A stretch of 64,000 nucleotides of DNA from Latrodectus hesperus (Eukaryota > Arthropoda > Arachnida > Araneae > Theridiidae), in the NCBI GenBank assembly GCA_037975125.1, contig JAJQOW010000014.1, positions 20,973,484-21,037,483 of the forward strand. The letters are read 5' to 3'. The notes beneath the pieces are model-generated. The model had not been told where the DNA came from, made no database searches, and saw only the letters and a program-made list of their open reading frames with translations. Below, one piece after another: positions 1-24,117 of this stretch (position 1 is its first letter; each line of letters begins with the position of its first letter). The position numbers and the translations under genes were made by a program.

Positions 1-3000
1 TAACCATTTGTATGAAGTACGACGGGTAATTTAATTAAACTGTAGATAGCAGCATTTAAAAGGAAAGATATTGGAATTCTCTGATGATTGGAATTGCCTC
101 ACTATTTTTAATACTGAAGAATTTAAATCAAAATATTTTTAGGACGTATTTAAATACATTATGTAAATCTTTCTAGCTTTAAAAATTTCCCGAGTTGGAT
201 TCAAAGAAGTGGATTAAATATACAAACGAAAGACCTCATATTTGCTTGAAGGGGATCAAGGAAGATACAATCAAGCCCCATAGTTGTTCAGAATACCTCT
301 GCCCCATAAGTCCATGAAAAAAATTGTGTGATTCGAAGGGTTGTAATAGGATTATACCCATTTTGTAAAATCACTGGTATTTGATTTTTGAGAAAATGTT
401 TTATATGATTCCAACAATACTGATTTGAAATATATAATAATGTCTTTCTGTGGCCTTTTCAAAATCACCATGTTTTGGAAAATGCAAGAATGGAAGTTTC
501 AGATGTCTTATAATTCTGCAGTATATTAACTGATCAGTCAGTATTCAAATGATAGAATTCAAAACAAAAGTACATTTGTAACAACAAAAATTCCTGCTTC
601 ATAGAATATCAGTCCGTAACAGCCATGGATAACCTTTTAATAGTTGCAGGGCAATTTCTGTTGTGAAAGATATGACGTTTACTGATGAAAAAATAACCAC
701 ATTAATAAATAAAAATACTTAAAGGCAATTAAAATTTTGAGGTTATTTACTAATTTAATATGAATAGATCAGTAGTTGATTTTCAAAGAAAAGATTTAAG
801 GCACATGTCATATTAAAAATAAATAAAGATAAAAAGTTCTATAACTTGAGAATTTATTTTTATGAAATAATGTTGAAAATTAAGAAACTGAAATTCTAAA
901 AAACATTAAATTTGTAGAGTATGTTTTCAAATAACTGAACAGAAAATGAGAATGATGACATTTTTTATCAAAAATATGCAAAATTGTTGTTAAAAGTGAG
1001 AAATTATTTTTTCGAATTTATAATAAAATGATTTGTTGATTACATGTGTGGGTAAATTTGGTTAAATAAAGGAAAATTTCAGCCTAATATTAAACTAATT
1101 TCATATTAAGTATGATTAAAGAATTTATAAAAGTTATCGATCTATACATATAAATTTTGATTTCATGTTTTAACATAAACACATATGTACTTACTGATAA
1201 ATAAAATCTTTGGTGTGAATCGTATATTAAAACACAAAATTTTTATATAAAATCAACCTCAGTTAAATTTACATTAAAGGGATCATCCAGCCATACCAAT
1301 ACGTAGCTAAGGTGACAATATAAACATGATTAATTCAAAACATTTTCAAGCAAATTACAATGTATATATTAAAACTACATTTTAAATAAATGTATATTAA
1401 AGAATATTATTAAAAATTTAGTTTGTATTACACGCAGTTTTTTCTTATAAGTTTGACATTGTTCAGCAAAATGATAACTTTAAATTGTTCTCAAATGAGG
1501 TTTGTGACTTGAGAAAATTTTTATTTACGATTGCTTAAAATTGGCAGACCATTATATTTCCTCTAAAAAATTTTTAGTATCATTAATATAATTCAATATT
1601 TTTCTCGCATTTTTCATCTTTCTTAAATTTGCAAGTCATTTGTAAAGTATTGGTAGTAATTGGTAATACGCTTTCAAATTTTCCATTGTTTTTATCTTCA
1701 GTTTCGCTCATTTCATGCAGAAAATTCATTCCTCCAAATGATTTATTTCTTGTTAATTCTTTGAGTTTCCAAATTTTGAGCACTGGTTAAAAATCTATTG
1801 CTTTTATAATCAAGAATCATTAAATTTTTAAGTTCTTCTCTTTTGTGCTCTACTCTACTCTACTTTTGCTTGTTGTTGTTCTTTCTCATGTTCACCAGAT
1901 AGATACAAATGACGAAAAAAAAATCAACGAACTTTTTGAACTAATGTTTTACAAATTTGCTTTTTATTTTTCAATATTAATTAAGAGAAAAATTTTTAAT
2001 GTTGGCGTAGAATTCTGTTAATAAATGAAATTTTTAAAAATTTAAATCGTTCTTACTGATTTAAAGCGACTATAAGGTGAATGTTTTTTTATTTTGCGGT
2101 ACAGTTGCCTTATAATCAATGATTCCATATTCTAAATTTTTTTAGCAATGAAGAAATGTTGCTAAGATGACGTATTGTGACGTGCGCAATGACGTAATTA
2201 CTAGAAATACCAAAATAGAATTTACTGTATGTTTTTTATAGGACTCCATCTCTATGACGTATTCCAAAGGAAATCCGCCAAAAAGTCCCCAAACTTATTA
2301 ACTATTGGATTATACCTCTGCCCATTTTGCTTTTTCTTCTGTTCTATTTTCAATGTGTCAATGTCTTGAATCAATGGAAAATGGCTTCTCAATCCTATAA
2401 TTTGGTCCTTTATTGTAAATCGCTTTATTAACAAAAGGAACTTTGACGGTATTCTCATACATTCGATCGTGAACTTTGACAGTATTCTCAGGCATTAGAT
2501 GGTGAACATTGCCTTGTCTACCGCTGCTCGAAGATTTTGATTTGAAGGTAGGCAGCAAATTCGTCCATAAATCGGATTTACATCGCCGTCTCAGTACTAT
2601 GTGGCATAGCTGAAACGTTATCTGTCGTCATGGATATTTTAAACCAATGAGAATCTTAATATAGTGGCCTACTGAGGATCTCAACTGTAACGAAAGAACT
2701 AACCACATTATGGTTAAAAAAATTAAATATCCAAGTTCAAATTTGTTAAGCCATCTTGATGAATAAAGCTTTAAAATAATCAAATTCTCCTTTTTAGAAG
2801 GAAAAGAATAGAAATATATACATATATAGGTACCAAACAATTTCTGATTATCTGAGAACTTTACTAAAGGTTTTGCTTATATAAGAAAAAATAAGTTTAA
2901 AGAGAGTTATTATGCAACTTCCACTTGTTCAATATACTTTAGACTTCTGGCTGGCATTTATGTGGGTTATTTGCCTTTTAGGATTTAGCTAACGTCTTTC

Positions 3001-4115
3001 TTCGGTAAGACATCTGCAATAAAATATCCATAGTTTGTAAGAAGATGGTACTCTTTCTTTGCTGAAACATAAATTTTGGGTTTTACAGTGAATATATTTT
3101 AGAATATGCGCTGAAAAGTTGTCTAATAGGAGAAGAATATTTATGTTAAAAAAAATTCATTCCTATATTACATTTCTGACAAGAACAAATCAGATGATAT
3201 TTAAGACATTTATTTGCCAGATAATGAAGTATCTTTCTTTACTGCTTTTACCAATATATATATATTATATATATTTGTGTGTGTGTGTGTTTTCCAAAAA
3301 AAATAAACTAAATAATCATACATTAGGATCCTAAGTTTTCCAAATGAAAGCAATAATATTATGAATTATTACACTTTTTCTGTATATTAGGAATAATATA
3401 AGCTTTTTTTAAATTTTGATTATAATATATTGTATTTGATAATGAGGATGGAGAACAAATAAAGAGAGAAAAGGCTGAAAAAATACATTCTTTTCGTATT
3501 CAATTTCTGCAACAAATTTTTAACCAGAATAATAATTCTTTTTAAATTAGCCAAAAATTAAATTGATATTTTCAAACGAAATTATTGTTTTTATTTGATA
3601 AATACCTTTTTATCATTCCACATTAAGTTTTTTTTTTAATAACTTTATTTATAAAGTAAGTATACATTTTTATGACTCTAAAAAATTATTTCGATGCCCA
3701 TGAATTCATTTTTGCATTAAAAGGCTAGGTTTCTACCTGAATCAGAGAGCTGCAAATAAAATACCATAACAGTAAAAGGTAGTAGTGACACTCTGATTTT
3801 CAATTTTAGCATTAATCAGTTATTTTCCCCGTTCTATTTTCCTTAAATATTAGATCGTCACATTATATTTTGTTTTTTCTCCATTTAACACTTAATGTCG
3901 ACAATTTTAAGTTTGCAGGTATAGAAGAATCCTACCTTCATTTTAAAAATAAAAGTAATATGACTGCCTTATCGCACTTTTGATTGCAATAAAACCGACA
4001 GATATAATATGAATGTACATGACTAATAGGAATATTAGCATATACTTTTAACAATAACATGCATAAGAATACAGTAATAATATACATATAACACACATTA
4101 TATATATTATATGTG
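1..4115. other. AT-rich stretch without recognisable gene
   Basis: The stretch holds only short chance ORFs with no domain similarity that I recognise, small homopolymer runs and a short TA/TG repeat near 3256-3290. A slightly GC-richer patch at 2440-2640 has two similar CTTTGACrGTATTCTCA-type segments about 34 bases apart. No splice-supported exon was found. Confidence 0.6.
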
Positions 4116-4390
4116 GTTGTTGTTGTCGTGTGCCAGCTAGGCTGGCACTATGGGGTGCGCTGCTCCACTTTTTCAACTGAGCCATATTTGGTGTGGAGTC
4201 CGACTTCTTTAGTACACACATGCCATAGAAACCCGTTTATAGGGTAGGCAACCATTCACACAGCATTCATACAAGGAAGGGACAAAGACAGGATAGATAG
4301 AGAAAGTACATTCATGCCCGAACCGGGATTCGAACCCAGGACCTCCTTATCCACAGTCAGGCACACTGACCACTAGAGAAGATGGACGAC
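4116..4390 (-). mobile_element. tRNA-derived SINE, family B
   Basis: Read on the minus strand it starts with a tRNA-like head (A box TCTAGTGGTCAG, B box GGGTTCGAATCCCGG) and ends in an (AAC)n tail. It is homologous over its whole length to the + strand copy at 54556-54836, sharing the central GTAGGC/TTTATAGG, GGTGTGGAGTCCGAC and GTGGAGC segments. Pol III transcription is expected from the boxes. It lies immediately before the TIR element that starts near 4408. Confidence 0.88.
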
Positions 4391-4407
4391 ATTATATGTG
4401 GTAAAAT

Positions 4408-5018
4408 ATCCCTATAACACGGTACTCTAATAACGCGTTTTCATATTATGCAATATCATGTCTTTCAAAAAACACGTGTTTTCCCCCTAACACGTGTTTT
4501 TCGAGGGACGAAATTGCATAATATGAAAACATTGAATTGAATAACACTTTGCTTCTCAAGTTATATTTCTGTACTGCGAAATTGGTAATGATTTGTATCT
4601 CGTTCACAATCAATTTCGCATACGTTTGCGCACTGTGTCAATTGTGTTCTTATGAAATTAAATTATATTATTGACCTTTGAACATTCTCTTCTAAAAAAA
4701 GATGTTGGTGAAACGTTATTTCAGATCGGTTCTACAGCGAATAAACATGGAATAAAACTGTCATGGAATTATTTGATTTATTTGCAATTAACTGCTTTTT
4801 TATTACATTTTTATGAATACTTTTATTTAAACTGTTCTTAATTTAATTTTAATAAAACTAATACATTTCGTTCATAACGTAGTTTTTCCTTAATATTCGA
4901 TTTTAACCCAAGTTAACGAGAAAAGTTAAATGTGAATTATTTGTGCATAACGTGTTACACGAGATCCTAGGAACGTGTTTTCCTGTAACGCGGAATTAAT
5001 ATACCATGTTATAGGGGG
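4408..5018. mobile_element. Non-autonomous DNA-transposon-like element with TIRs
   Basis: Inverted termini CCTATAACACGGTACTCTAA... (4411-4439) and its complement at 4987-5015 match at about 23 of 29 positions. The element is about 610 bp and encodes nothing. Inside its left part is a second, perfect 18-bp inverted repeat (4437-4454 with 4513-4530) enclosing two copies of the palindrome AACACGTGTT (4471-4480 and 4489-4498). I could not fix a target-site duplication, so the superfamily is unassigned. Confidence 0.6.
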
Positions 5019-5679
5019 CATTACTATATATGTTAATAAAAATATTAGCATATATTCTTATCAATCATTTTTCTATAATATATATTAACTCTAAGTGAAA
5101 GGAAATAGACAATGGATCAAAGGAATACTAAATTAGAGTCTTTGAACAAAATGTTATTACTTAAGAGCTTTATTATAGTTCTAAAATCTACCTATAAATT
5201 GTAATTGCATTCAGAAGATAAGATTTATTGGATTAAACAATGCTTGCATGTGTTTTGTTCTGGTGGATTTTTTCCGAATTTTTTGGCATTATCTTTGTAT
5301 TGAATGAAAACAATAACTTTTAATCTTAACTCTTTGAGACAATGTCAGTGTTACTTTTATCAAATGTAATCATGTCCAATCATCAAATTCAATGATTTTT
5401 TTTTATTTCAGGAAGAGGTGTCATTTTACAGAATCTTTATTCACGCGTCTAACACACGTTGTTGCTTGTATAAAGTTTTCCTTTTCTTAAAAATTTACCA
5501 CATGTTTTGAATTTGAGTGAAAATATTAAATTCTTTTATCATTTTTTGAATTGAAATAAATCCGTGCACACTTCTTAATTTAATCACATATTTATACATA
5601 TAGCAGTGCTGCAATTTTTATGTGATTTTAATTCTGAGTAAACTGTAGGGATGTGACTACAATAACCAAAAGCAGCATT
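5019..5679. other. Region upstream of the MAM gene
   Basis: AT-rich. It includes a good 3' splice site ending at 5411 and a TATA-like stretch near 5590. It probably contains the promoter or 5' leader of the MAM gene. No transcription start can be fixed from sequence. Confidence 0.4.
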
Positions 5680-15807
<10,128 letters not shown>

Positions 15808-17855
15808 GTAAATATTTAAACGTTTGTTAAAAGGTAATTTTCCTTCGTTCCTAGATATCATATATTGACCTATATATCACATATTGTAAAATATATGATA
15901 TATAGGTCGAAGAATATATATATATATATATATATAGAGCAAAAGGAAATGCATTGTGCTATATCACGTTAAGATACGTAAAGGAGGTTAATCCTTCAGT
16001 CGGTCGTCGACAGAAAAATGTACATTTTGACATAGTTAGCCCTTCAACTAATCATTCATTCTGCTGCATGTTTTAATGTTAACATTCATCAAAAGCAAAT
16101 TAAATTATTTTAACTGCATGTCTTGTAAAATTAATCTAGAGTTTTTATTTAAATTTGATTAAGTGTATTGAGCAGAAGTTTAGTCTATAAAGTTGCAAAT
16201 TTTTTTATCAGCTATATTTCTAATGGGATCATTAGCAACTTATATAACAGGATGTGCTTGAGTGATATCTCTTCACAAATGTATGAAATTAGTTTGACAA
16301 TTCGTGATATTGTTAGCATGGATATCCGCTTTTACTAGACCGCTATGGTTTTTATCCGACTTATAGATGCAGTGTTACATTTAAGCTAAAAATACAAACA
16401 ACAATTAAGTCATATTTCTTTCTGATAAATCTAAATCTCAATAACATTATTGGATAAATGCTGTAAGGAACAAATGTATGTACGTATATAGGCACTTTAG
16501 AAATAATGTGTCTTGGTCACAGCAATAACACCATGAATGGATATTATGAAGATCTTATAAATGACACGTTAGGTCATTATAATTATCTTTATATAGATAT
16601 GCTTACATATTCATAAATATCTTAATTATTTCTAAAAGCGAATGATTCATTTTCGCACGTCACGTTATACAATCTTTTGTTATGATATGTGGTTATGCTT
16701 CCCAATCATACAATTATTAATCAATGTGAATGTATGGTTAAATATGATTAAATTTACAAACTGTAATATACGGCGGTTGGTGTTTGCATTCAGTTTGATC
16801 TCAGCTGAAAAACCCAATGAATGATTTATGCAGTCAGTGGTTCTATTGTTTTTAATCATCTATTTTAGTGTGCTTGAAGTCCTGCATTGCAGTTACTCAT
16901 ATTCTGTTGTTAATTTCTTTACATCCAAATTTTACACATTAGAATATTATTGTTCAATTTATTATGATTCCCTTTTTGCCTCTATTATTTAATGAACGGT
17001 AAGTAATATTCCAGCCATTACAAAAGGAACTGATAAATGGAATCAGTTCATCCACTACTTTTACAAATTTATTCAAATATTTTTGGCAGAACTTATATGA
17101 AATAATTTGAGCATGACTTGAAATTTTTAATGTTACAGCAATTTTCGGTATTTTTATTCTCATACAACATTTTAAAGATTGTCAGGCATTATAAATACAT
17201 TTATTTTTTTCAAATAAGTTTCAAGTATTTCAGTTCTTTAAAAGTCAGTTTTGTTTTCTGGAAATGATTATTCTATTAAAAAAATGCACAGGTGTTGCAA
17301 GAAAGAACTGTGACTTTACTAGTCTTCAAATGACAAAATTTGTCAATCGAGCCTCTTCCCAATAATCAACTCGAACCATGCACTGATAATTGCAAAGATG
17401 GAAAAGCATAGTAAATGCCTGTTAGAAAGCCATTTATTTCATATCGAAATATAAAAAAATTCGTTTGCAGTGACGTCGGTTCAGAAGATAGCGGATATCT
17501 TTTAGAATTGCAAACGGCTAAGGATGGGTCGGATGACCCTTATTTTGCATAGAAAACAGCGAATTCGTCGAGAACTCCACGCATCCATGCATGAATTTAT
17601 TTTGCTTTTCTCACACTGTGAAAGGATTTGTTGAGTGAACGTACTGATGAGCGTGTTCTGCGGGCAGAGGAATGATGCTTTGGGTTCCTCAAAGGTAAAA
17701 ACAGCCAAGAGATTTTTTTGTCTTGCCTTAATACACAGGTATTTGGAAACTAACGTACCTCTGCTACAATTTATTTAGCATTTTGTAACAACCCCAAATA
17801 CAGACAAGGTCAGTACTGACATTTGATGCTCCTGATAGAGAGTGCAGCTCATTGT
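15808..17855. other. Gene-poor stretch downstream of MAM exon 4
   Basis: AT-rich. It contains a near-perfect 20-bp-arm inverted repeat at about 15869-15910 (GACCTATATATCACATATT facing AAATATATGATATATAGGTC), a short TA run at 15913-15936 and a moderately GC-rich unassigned block at 17470-17710. No exon for the phase-1 MAM donor was found. Confidence 0.55.
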
Positions 17856-17990
17856 CAAGTCTAAAGAGTTTATCTCTAACCTCATTCAGATGAACTAGAT
17901 GGCAGCACTACAAGCTCTCTTACGGCACTTGTGAAGTCTGAAGAGTTCATTTCCACTTCATTCAGATGACACTAAATGGCAGCATTATTA
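17856..17990. repeat. Two-copy imperfect tandem repeat of about 77 bp
   Basis: AAGTCTAAAGAGTTTATCTC... with CTAGATGGCAGCACTA (17856-17911) is repeated as AAGTCTGAAGAGTTCATTTC... with CTAAATGGCAGCATTA (17933-17990). Each copy carries an A[GA]ATGGCAGCA core like a CTCF site. Confidence 0.75.
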
Positions 17991-18009
17991 GTCAGTGGTG
18001 GAATTTTTA

Positions 18010-18240
18010 TTTTTTAAGCAGAAACCAGGTAGAAGTCCCTAGATCTTTGTGTGACACCCCCAGAGGTGTGACACTCAAGAGATTTGGAAGTGAATTTGGG
18101 GGACTTTGCGACCTCAACAAATTTAAGGTGCCCCAGTCGCCATTAGTGAACACGATGGTCTTTAGCCGGTCACAAGATCGATATCACTTAATTTGGGTAG
18201 CGATAACGGCTCTCTGCCAACTGAGCTACTATAACTCAAA
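18010..18240 (-). mobile_element. tRNA-derived SINE (Ala-type head, family F)
   Basis: The minus strand begins with ATAGTAGCTCAGTTGGCAGAG, a good Pol III A box, followed by a weak B box (GTGATATCGATC) and a body with GTCACACCTCTGGGGGTGTC. The 3' boundary is approximate and no target duplication was found. Confidence 0.65.
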
Positions 18241-18683
18241 GCCAAAAGATGCGTCTACTTTTTTGCAGATCATGTTTATCCTGTATATATATGTATTGAC
18301 TATATACTCTGATGTTCATGGATCATAATGTAACCAAACAATGTACCAGAAGTGTACAAAATTGGTTCTGAATTTCAACACACTACAGAAAATGAATATT
18401 AACCCCATCGTAAATACTCGTATAAGGAATACAGTGCAAAAATGCATTCAAAAGCAATTTCCTTTTCCTCTTAATTTACAAGATCTAAAAACCAGCATTA
18501 GAAGCGAATGGTATTCTATAGACATTAATGCATTTCAGAAGCATTTAGGGACTTGATGCCATGCATAATAAGAGCTGTAACCTGTGTAAAAGAGCGTCAA
18601 ATAATTTTTATAATTTCTAATTTATTGGCCAATGAGTATAGATCTTAAAGTTAAAGTTGTATACAATTCATAGTGCTATGATA

Positions 18684-20120
18684 CATTGCTAGCTAGCCAA
18701 ATTGCAACGCCAAGAAAGACAAGAGATATCAATACAAAATTTATTTTGTAAGTAACATGTTGATCAAGTATCAAATGATGAAATTTGTAGACTTCTGTGA
18801 AGTGTGGTTCATGCCAAAATCAGTTGCCAGGGTAGCCACCATTGTTGGGGATCACCGCTGCCACACACCTCGACATTAATTCAAAGAGATTTTGGATGTG
18901 TTCTAGGGGTACAGCAGACCAAGCAGCGTCCACACGTTGCCAAAGTTGATCTGGTGTGGCAGCTGGGGATGTAATCTAGGTCAATCGTTGAGCAACCATG
19001 AACCACATGTTTTCTATTGGCAAAATATCCGGAGAGTGATCCGGCCAGCGAAGCAATTCAATCTGGAGATTGACGAAGAACCCTTGGACAATGCGTGTCA
19101 CGTGTGGTCGTGCATTATATTGTTTAAACATAGCTGTGGGTAAGCCCTGAAGGTAAGGAAGGACAACTGGCTCCAACACCTCGGAAATATGGCACTGGCT
19201 GTTGTAAGTACCAGCAGTGCGTGCGTACTAGAGGAGTGCGAGTTTGACATCCAATACCGCCCCATACCATAAAACCCGGTTTAGGACCCGAGTGTTTTGG
19301 TACATAACGCAGATGTTCAGTATCATTTCTCCACGGTGTCTCCCGGCTCGAATGTGACCATTCGTGGTGTTGTAGACAGTTGCGTGACTCGTTAGTACAG
19401 ACAATTTCATGCCATTTTGCCATCCACACCCTTCTTTCATCGCACGATTGACGGTGGAGACGTCTGTGGTTCTGCATCAAAGGTTGACAAAGCAATGGAC
19501 GCCTTGTGGACAGACTACTCTGCTATAAACGGCGTCGAATGGTTTACGCAGACACTGGATGATGTGTTATAGATTGATTGTCATGTGCCTTTGCTCTTGA
19601 CGTGTCTGAGCAATCTGTCAATGCCATGCGCACAATTTGCCGATAATTACGTGAAGTGGTGCACTGAGGTGTATGCGATCGAACACGTCGGTCCGTCGTA
19701 CCTTCCTGCATCCAACGATCACATATCCGTATTACAGTTGTTTGGTTTCGTTTAACACGACTACCGATTTCTTTGTAAGAAAATCTACACTCTCCGTAAA
19801 CCACTATCCTTCCCCTGTTGAATTCGGATAGTTAATCGAAACATGATAGCTGTTTTCTACAAAATATAATATTTCTCGGTTTTTTTTTATTTATTTCTTT
19901 ATTTTTTGAAAAACCACAAGAAAAACACAATTACTTATTTTGAAATCATCGAAATCTTCAAGCCTAAAGGAGCGCTTTGAAATGGCGCTACAGGCGCGTT
20001 ATGTGCATCTGTGCTGAAATTCTAATCATTTGCATATCTCACCTCCGCTAATGCATGTTGTAAATTTCATGTTATTTGCATGCTTCCTTCAGGGTGTTGC
20101 ATTTACAGAGGCCAGCAGTG
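18684..20120 (-). mobile_element. Tc1-like DNA transposon, degenerate, flanked by TA
   Basis: About 1437 bp bounded by TA dinucleotides. Termini are inverted: CATTGCTAGCTAGCCAAATTGCAACGCC on the left against CACTGCTGGCCTCTGTAAATGCAACACC on the right (complement). The minus strand carries a broken Tc1 transposase. Residual protein shows a helix-turn-helix (YKEIGSRVKRNQTTVIRI), GPKPGFMVWGGI, ARPHVTR and SPDILPIENMW. Of the DDE triad, the first Asp is Asn in TNESR and the second is Tyr in KQYNARPH, while Glu remains in PIENMW, so it cannot be active. Confidence 0.9.
18976..19804 (-). pseudogene. Tc1 transposase pseudogene
   Basis: Coding blocks in different frames: 19804-19544 (N-terminal HTH, VYGECRFSYKEIGSR), 19495-19124 (catalytic core, TNESRNCL and GFMVWGGI) and 19179-18976 (C-terminal core, QYNARPHVTR, RWPDHSPDILPIENMWF). 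A working enzyme would cut and paste at TA sites. Here frame breaks and two substituted catalytic Asp residues rule that out. Confidence 0.88.
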
Positions 20121-22499
20121 TAGAATGTGACGGGTGACCAACATGTTTACAATTCTATTTCATTTGATAGCAATGATTAAAACCAAAAATCATTCTTTTA
20201 TTCTTTGAATATATTAACAATTCAATCATTACTGTTGTTAAAAAAGAGATGTAAGAAGATAAAATCATTGTTATAAATTAAAGAAAAATGGAAAGAGCAT
20301 TTACTGGACAGACTATGAAGCCAAAATCTTATTGATTAATGATCATTTGAAAAACATGATAAATTAAAAATTAAAAAATTAATACATACATTCTAAATAG
20401 ACAATGCTTATATTAATAAACTATTAAAAATATATTGCATATTAATAAAGCATTTTAATAAAAAACTCTTTTCTAGAAAACAATATAGCAATTCCAAATG
20501 TATTTAATTTTAATAAATTTTAATAGAGAATAAAATTCAATTTTAATAAACGAATAAAACAATTCCATAAGTTTTCAGTTTTAATAAATGTTCATTTAAA
20601 GAAAAATGCCTAGTTCCCTAATAAATACTTTCAATGAAAAAAATTTTCGTTAGTAAAACTGTCGATATTTATCTTGTATATAAATATCTCACTCTGAAAG
20701 AAAAAATACCTAGTTTCACATATTGAAGTTTAATCTGATACGACCTTTATCAAAATCATATTATTGATAAGGAAAATAATACTTTATTTTCATTGCATCT
20801 TTGATATATATCTAGAAAAATATCTATGTACTTTGTAACTTTACAATGCCACTTTCATTTTTCTTACTTTTATTTAAATAAATACAATAAATCTTTGACT
20901 GCTATCATAAAAACTGCAGTAATGAAATAATTGGAGAGCTATAATAAATTTTATTCATTTGCATTTTAAACTTATATTCAGAGAGATAATTTTATTTTCT
21001 GTTCATTTCATGGAAAAGTTAAATAAATTAGTGTGAATAAAACTTGAAAAAGGAGAGGCAAATTAGTCGCTTATAATTTATTCTGTAAATTAGTCTAAAC
21101 CTTATTACATATAAAAAAATTTTGAAATATTTATTTTATAATTAGAGTTTTTAAATTTTGGCTTAAATTAAAAAATAATTTTAAGAATATTGATGCATTA
21201 GTTAAAAAGTAATGTAAATTTTTTATTTAAATATATTAGCATTGTAAATAATTCGTTATCCTCGTATTTGGAAACAAAATTTGAATAAAAGGGCAATCAC
21301 TACTGATTAAACTGTATTTAAAAGAAATGTGCATATTATTTAAAAATAGTTCAATTTAAAAGGTTAATATTAAGTAATTCAATTTAAAAGGATTTTAGAA
21401 ATTAAATAGTTCAATTTAATAGGTAAAATTTATGCATTAAAATAGAAATTCAATTACTATTTTAGTGATAAGCTACATTATGTTGAAAGCTGAATTTTTC
21501 TTACCTTTGAATATTTACCACTGTTTTGGGTGTTATAATGGCTTCTATTTAATTAATTTTATGAATTAACATTTATATTTTTAATTGATTAAATTACGAA
21601 AAATAGTTTTATGATGTACAAAGTTTTCAGTGCTAAAAGTACCTAGTCTTGCTTGCATTGTTCTTGTTGCAAAAATGCTCGAAATGATGTAAAGTATACA
21701 TAGTAGATATAAATTGTTTCATGATATAAGAAAAATTTATAACTTATGAATCATTAAATATTCTAATTGAAAAATTACTCCGAAGATATTTGGTAGTGGA
21801 AAATTTAAATTTTATATTAAATTTGAAGTGAAACAAAAAAATTTTTATTATCGCTTCTCAATTCTAATTATAATGAAAAATGTTTTGAGTATTTTAATGT
21901 CACTCAGATAATTATGCCATCTTTATGTACTATATTTTGCTGCGAAAATGACTTAACTTTGATTAATAGAAATTTTCTAACAAATTTTGATGTACATAAC
22001 AGAATTTCAGAAAGGAAAACAATGTATTTAAAACTTAAACAAACGATTCAATTGATTTCAATTGAACAATTTTTTTGTAACCAAAGTGACAAAGTATTTT
22101 TGTATTCTATCCAGTCCTTAGATTCTAAATAAGTATTAGAAGTGAATAAATTTGTTTTTCCTCACCAGATTTTCAGATAAAGTAACTCCAAAATAAATTG
22201 TATAGTATAATAAATTCTACAATAATTTCAATTGTATAGTGGAATAATTATGCTGAAGCAATTTAAGCTTTTTAACCTTAAACAACAATAGTAAATACCG
22301 CTTCACATCACCCTGTATTGTACAATCCTGTATATCATGTGCGTACATTTATTCATATTATGTGATCTGATCTGATAATTAACAAGAAATATTTGCTATA
22401 AAAATTTGCCTACCTTACGGGTACAGAGAAAACATTGTTATTACTTATGACACTTGGGAAAGCCAAGCTCGCTAACCGAAGTCTATGCGAAACTAAGTC
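20121..22499. other. AT-rich stretch without recognisable gene
   Basis: Very AT-rich, with chance ORFs only. A few repeated GTTCAATTTAA(A/T)AGG units occur at about 21349-21423. No exon-like or tRNA-like signal was found. Confidence 0.6.
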
Positions 22500-22814
22500 A
22501 GAAAGGTGCATCTTTCGTTTAACCAGAGCACCATGAAGGTGATAGTACGTCTTTGTAATAAGACTACTCCAGTAGATGTCACCACCAGAGGATCCACTCC
22601 CTCAATTTTGATATTGATCTGAAGGGGGAGGAAAATTTTTCTAGACCCTTACATCCATGGTAATTGCTCAACGACCGACCACAGGACTTTCGATTTCACA
22701 GATTTAACGGAGCGCGTATATCGCATTGTACTCGGTTAGTCCTTGGCGTCAATGGGAAAGGAACCCAGTCCTTCCGGACGGAAGGCCGATGCTAACCACT
22801 AGGATACCACTGAT
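22500..22814 (-). mobile_element. tRNA-derived SINE, family A
   Basis: Antiparallel homologue of the SINE at 11371-11690. On the minus strand it has an A box (ATCCTAGTGGTTAGC), a GGCCTTCCGTCCGGAAGG hairpin, a B-box relic GGTTCCTTTCCC, then the same CGACC/GGTCG and CTCTGGTGGTGACATC blocks. It lies next to the mariner-family remnant that begins near 22815. Confidence 0.88.
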
Positions 22815-23755
<941 letters not shown>

Positions 23756-24117
23756 CTACTATCTTTTTGCTGTAAAAGTAAAAAACTTTATTGAAACTAA
23801 TAAATGTCCATTCGAAATCATCTGCACCAATTTAATGAAGGTTAAAATCTTTCCCTGGGTTTGCGAATGTAGGAGTGATTTTTCCTTTTATATTAATTTA
23901 TTTAATAATAACACTCTATCTTGTTTTAAATCATAGTGACATTATTGTATACGGAACAATTTTGTTTTTAAGGAATTTGTAACATAAACTTCACATATTT
24001 TGCTTATGATCCAAGAAAAGTGTCATTTTTATTTATGATTTATTGTATATGAATATTATTCAATTAAAATGCATGGCCTTAAAATTCCTATTATTGCAAA
24101 TAATTTAAACTAATTAC

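Noticed and set aside
17502..17708. 68-codon minus-strand frame in a GC-richer block
   Set aside because: No recognisable motif; probably a chance frame in an unassigned repeat.
18937..19143. + strand frame across the Tc1 element
   Set aside because: It is antisense to the transposase remnant.
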